Assembly: GCA_934454215.1 (NCBI GenBank)
Contig: CAKSGG010000169.1
Span: 1 to 6,502 of the forward strand
DNA length: 6,502 nucleotides
Source of the DNA: an uncultured Clostridia bacterium
Lineage (GTDB): Bacteria; Bacillota; Clostridia; UBA1381
Reading direction: 5' to 3'
The first letter of the stretch is position 1. The number at the start of each line of letters is the position of its first letter. Below, piece by piece: positions 5,556 to 6,502 of the stretch. A program made the translations under genes and the position numbers. The notes beneath the pieces are model-generated. The model had not been told where the DNA came from, searched no databases, and was given only the letters and a program-made list of their open reading frames with translations.

Positions 5556-6050
5556 ATGAAACAATTTAGATTTAGTAGGATTACAAAAAATGTATCAAAG
5601 CTAATAAATACCATTGATACACTCCGTAAACAAAATTCTTTCTACACTACAACAGCCCAACGCCCAAACAAACCAAAAGAATCAGGAATTTCAACTCAGA
5701 AAATTTCCGGAGCAAAATCACCGTATGCTGATGTCGAAAAAACAGGCACAAAGAGCGGTCATAATTCAAGCCATATTTCTGAAACAGCCGGAATCGACGG
5801 CATCGCAGAGCATCAGGAAAAATCAGATTATGACGTTGACGCAGGAATCCGCCATAATACCGGGGATAATAATCCAAATAGGCCCACATTTTTCAAAAAA
5901 ACATGGTTTATTGTCATAATGTTATTCTTTATCAGTCCGATAGGCATTTTTTTGATGTGGATTTATAAGGAATGGAATGTCATCATAAAAATCCTCATTT
6001 CACTTTTATTTATCTTCTATTTCTCTGTTTATTGCGGAGCCTTTGTGTAA
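5556..6050 (+). CDS. Two-helix membrane protein with His-Xaa-Ser motifs in its soluble part
   Basis: Last gene of the operon, 164 aa, not assigned to a named family. Residues 1-110 are polar and low in complexity after a basic, amphipathic start (MKQFRFSRITKNVSKLINTI), and include GHNSSHIS (68-75), which holds two H-x-S motifs. Residues 116-137 and about 141-161 are transmembrane helices. Between them SPIGIFLMWIYKEW is the PIG-hydrophobic-MWxYKxW hairpin common in small clostridial membrane proteins, a motif seen fused to many different N-terminal domains. The start has a CGAGG site 5 bases upstream, and the gene begins 12 bases after the precursor. It could be a membrane partner, an export or immunity factor, or a minor second substrate. 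The function is not known from sequence. Confidence 0.75.
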   Translation: MKQFRFSRITKNVSKLINTIDTLRKQNSFYTTTAQRPNKPKESGISTQKISGAKSPYADVEKTGTKSGHNSSHISETAGIDGIAEHQEKSDYDVDAGIRHNTGDNNPNRPTFFKKTWFIVIMLFFISPIGIFLMWIYKEWNVIIKILISLLFIFYFSVYCGAFV

Positions 6051-6230
6051 TGTTTTGAGGGACGTTTATCCCAGCCGGATTTAACGCAACTCGCAATTTA
6101 ATTGCGCAAACAATACACTGCCATGAGAAAAACTGTTTTTACAGCCACAATATCTCCACTTTGCAGCAAAAGGGTGATTGTATATATATCACTGTGAAAG
6201 AATAGGACTCGCTGTAAGGCAATATAATCA

Positions 6231-6306
6231 GAACCACTGGTAAACTAGTGGTTTGCACAGCCCCTATAAAGGGCGCCTACTGGCTAAGCCCCTGAAAGGG
6301 GCATAG
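6231..6306. ncRNA. Structured element: three consecutive hairpins, IS end region or small RNA
   Basis: Stem 1 (6232-6253): AACCACTGG pairs with CTAGTGGTT around a TAAA loop, with one G-U pair. Stem 2 (6260-6274): GCCC pairs with GGGC. Stem 3 (6284-6306): CTA-A-GCCCCT pairs with AGGGGC-A-TAG around a GAA loop, with one A-A mismatch. IS200/IS605 ends carry imperfect palindromes that TnpA binds, and relatives with tnpB carry a guide-type RNA (omegaRNA); either could explain this. Strand and transcript limits are not determined. Confidence 0.4.
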
Positions 6307-6330
6307 AAGTGTGACAACGCATTACTACCT

Positions 6331-6364
6331 CAAGCAGCCGCTCACGTGCGGCTGTTTGTTTTTT
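6331..6364 (+). terminator. Intrinsic terminator, + strand
   Basis: CAGCCGC (6335-6341) pairs with GCGGCTG (6348-6354) around TCACGT. Four outer pairs (6331-6334 with 6355-6358, one G-T) run into TTTGTTTTTT. The T-run is on the + strand only, so it stops transcripts from the hxs side or from the structured element. It also shields the minus-strand transposase gene from read-through, a known feature of IS200-like ends. It is the first strong terminator after the hxs operon. Confidence 0.75.
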
Positions 6365-6366
6365 GC

Positions 6367-6502
6367 TTACTTATTCTTGACACCCGTAAACGGGTCAAAG
6401 TATTCTTTGATATTCATTTGGTCTCGGGCAAAATCTTCTTCAAGTTGATTCCTTATATATTCTTCTATTACCTTTTTGTTTCTACCTACTGTATCCACAT
6501 AG
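6367..6502 (-). CDS. tnpA: IS200/IS605-family transposase TnpA, C-terminal part
   Basis: Only the last 44 codons and the TAA stop are inside the window; the gene continues beyond the right edge. The minus strand reads YVDTVGRNKKVIEEYIRNQL, then EEDFARDQMNIKEYFDPFTG and VKNK, the characteristic end of IS200-type Y1 (HUH) transposases. These are small single-strand DNA transposases of about 150 aa. The Y-x3-Q motif of the catalytic helix is present (YIRNQ), so the nucleophilic tyrosine is intact in what can be seen. Its 3' end faces the hxs operon, with the shared terminator 3 bases beyond the stop. Whether a tnpB accompanies it cannot be seen. Confidence 0.95.
   Translation of the reverse strand, partial: YVDTVGRNKKVIEEYIRNQLEEDFARDQMNIKEYFDPFTGVKNK
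6367..6502. mobile_element. IS200/IS605-family insertion sequence, left part of it
   Basis: Inferred from the TnpA C-terminus; the element reaches past the right edge. Its left boundary lies somewhere in the hairpin-rich stretch before 6367, possibly as far left as about 6230. Elements of this family make no target duplication or terminal inverted repeats, so the edge cannot be read from repeats. It inserted downstream of the hxs genes and breaks none of them. Confidence 0.75.

Larger units (their letters stand above)
6051..6366. other. Non-coding, hairpin-rich stretch between hxs operon and transposase
   Basis: No frame here looks like a gene. Just after the operon, GGGA-N6-TCCC (6059-6072) is too weak for a terminator, and CGCAATTTAATTGCG (6092-6106) is a 15-base palindrome. 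From 6231 on the sequence becomes G+C richer and holds four successive stems, the last an intrinsic terminator. The position directly behind a transposase stop suggests that much of this is the end region of an IS200/IS605 element. I could not find the exact IS boundary. Confidence 0.55.

Noticed and set aside
5321..5614. Minus-strand open frame opposite the Thr-rich part of the precursor
   Set aside because: The reverse complement of ACN/ACC Thr repeats reads as Val/Gly-rich protein without stops. It is an artefact of the repeat composition, with no start signal.
6092..6106. 15-base palindrome CGCAATTTAATTGCG as operon terminator
   Set aside because: The stem is AT-rich and no T-run follows on the + strand, so it would not terminate. 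It may be a chance palindrome or a protein site.
6111..6230. tRNA or riboswitch in the region after the operon
   Set aside because: I could not fold a cloverleaf or match a known aptamer core by eye. Only a short GTGAT/ATCAC stem around 6174-6192 is visible.

Overview
The window is AT-rich, Firmicutes-like DNA. Shine-Dalgarno sites are purine-rich AAAGGA(G), genes are packed with start/stop overlaps, and the small membrane protein and the IS200/IS605 transposase have a clostridial look. A gut or rumen Clostridia genome is the best guess, inferred from style rather than from a marker gene. The centre is one + strand operon (813-6050) that I identify as a His-Xaa-Ser (HXS) system: a Ser/His-repeat precursor protein with two dedicated radical SAM maturases. 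The product and chemistry of this system class are, to my knowledge, uncharacterised.

Layout. 1-216 (minus): N-terminus of a small membrane protein gene, apparently frameshifted and running off the left edge. 217-812: about 600 bases with no convincing gene, holding a perfect 10-bp hairpin, a long inverted repeat followed by a T-rich tail, and a probable operon promoter with a palindrome next to the hxsD ribosome site. 813-1172: hxsD. 1165-1377: a 70-aa protein that looks like a shortened HxsD paralogue. 1374-2390: a large polytopic A24 (type IV prepilin peptidase-like) aspartyl protease. 2390-3496: hxsC, radical SAM. 3501-4880: hxsB, radical SAM with a SPASM-like Cys-rich C-terminus. 4893-5543: the HXS-repeat precursor (hxsA-type). 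5556-6050: a two-helix membrane protein with two HXS motifs of its own. 6051-6366: no protein gene, but a run of stable hairpins ending in a + strand terminator. 6367-6502 (minus): C-terminal 44 codons of an IS200/IS605 TnpA.

How the genes may work together (inference). HxsB and HxsC would modify the His-Xaa-Ser region of the precursor, with HxsD and perhaps its paralogue as helper or substrate-delivery subunits. The precursor is a membrane-type protein: charged N-terminal leader, hydrophobic segment, HXS block, Thr-rich stalk, then a Gly/Ala hydrophobic segment with a polybasic tail. An A24 peptidase translated in direct coupling with hxsC is the notable addition to the HxsA-B-C-D core. It suggests that the precursor leader, or that of a partner, is cut at the inner face of the membrane in a prepilin-like manner. 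The six junctions are overlaps of 8, 4 and 1 bases and gaps of 4, 12 and 12 bases, so all seven genes are very likely co-transcribed.
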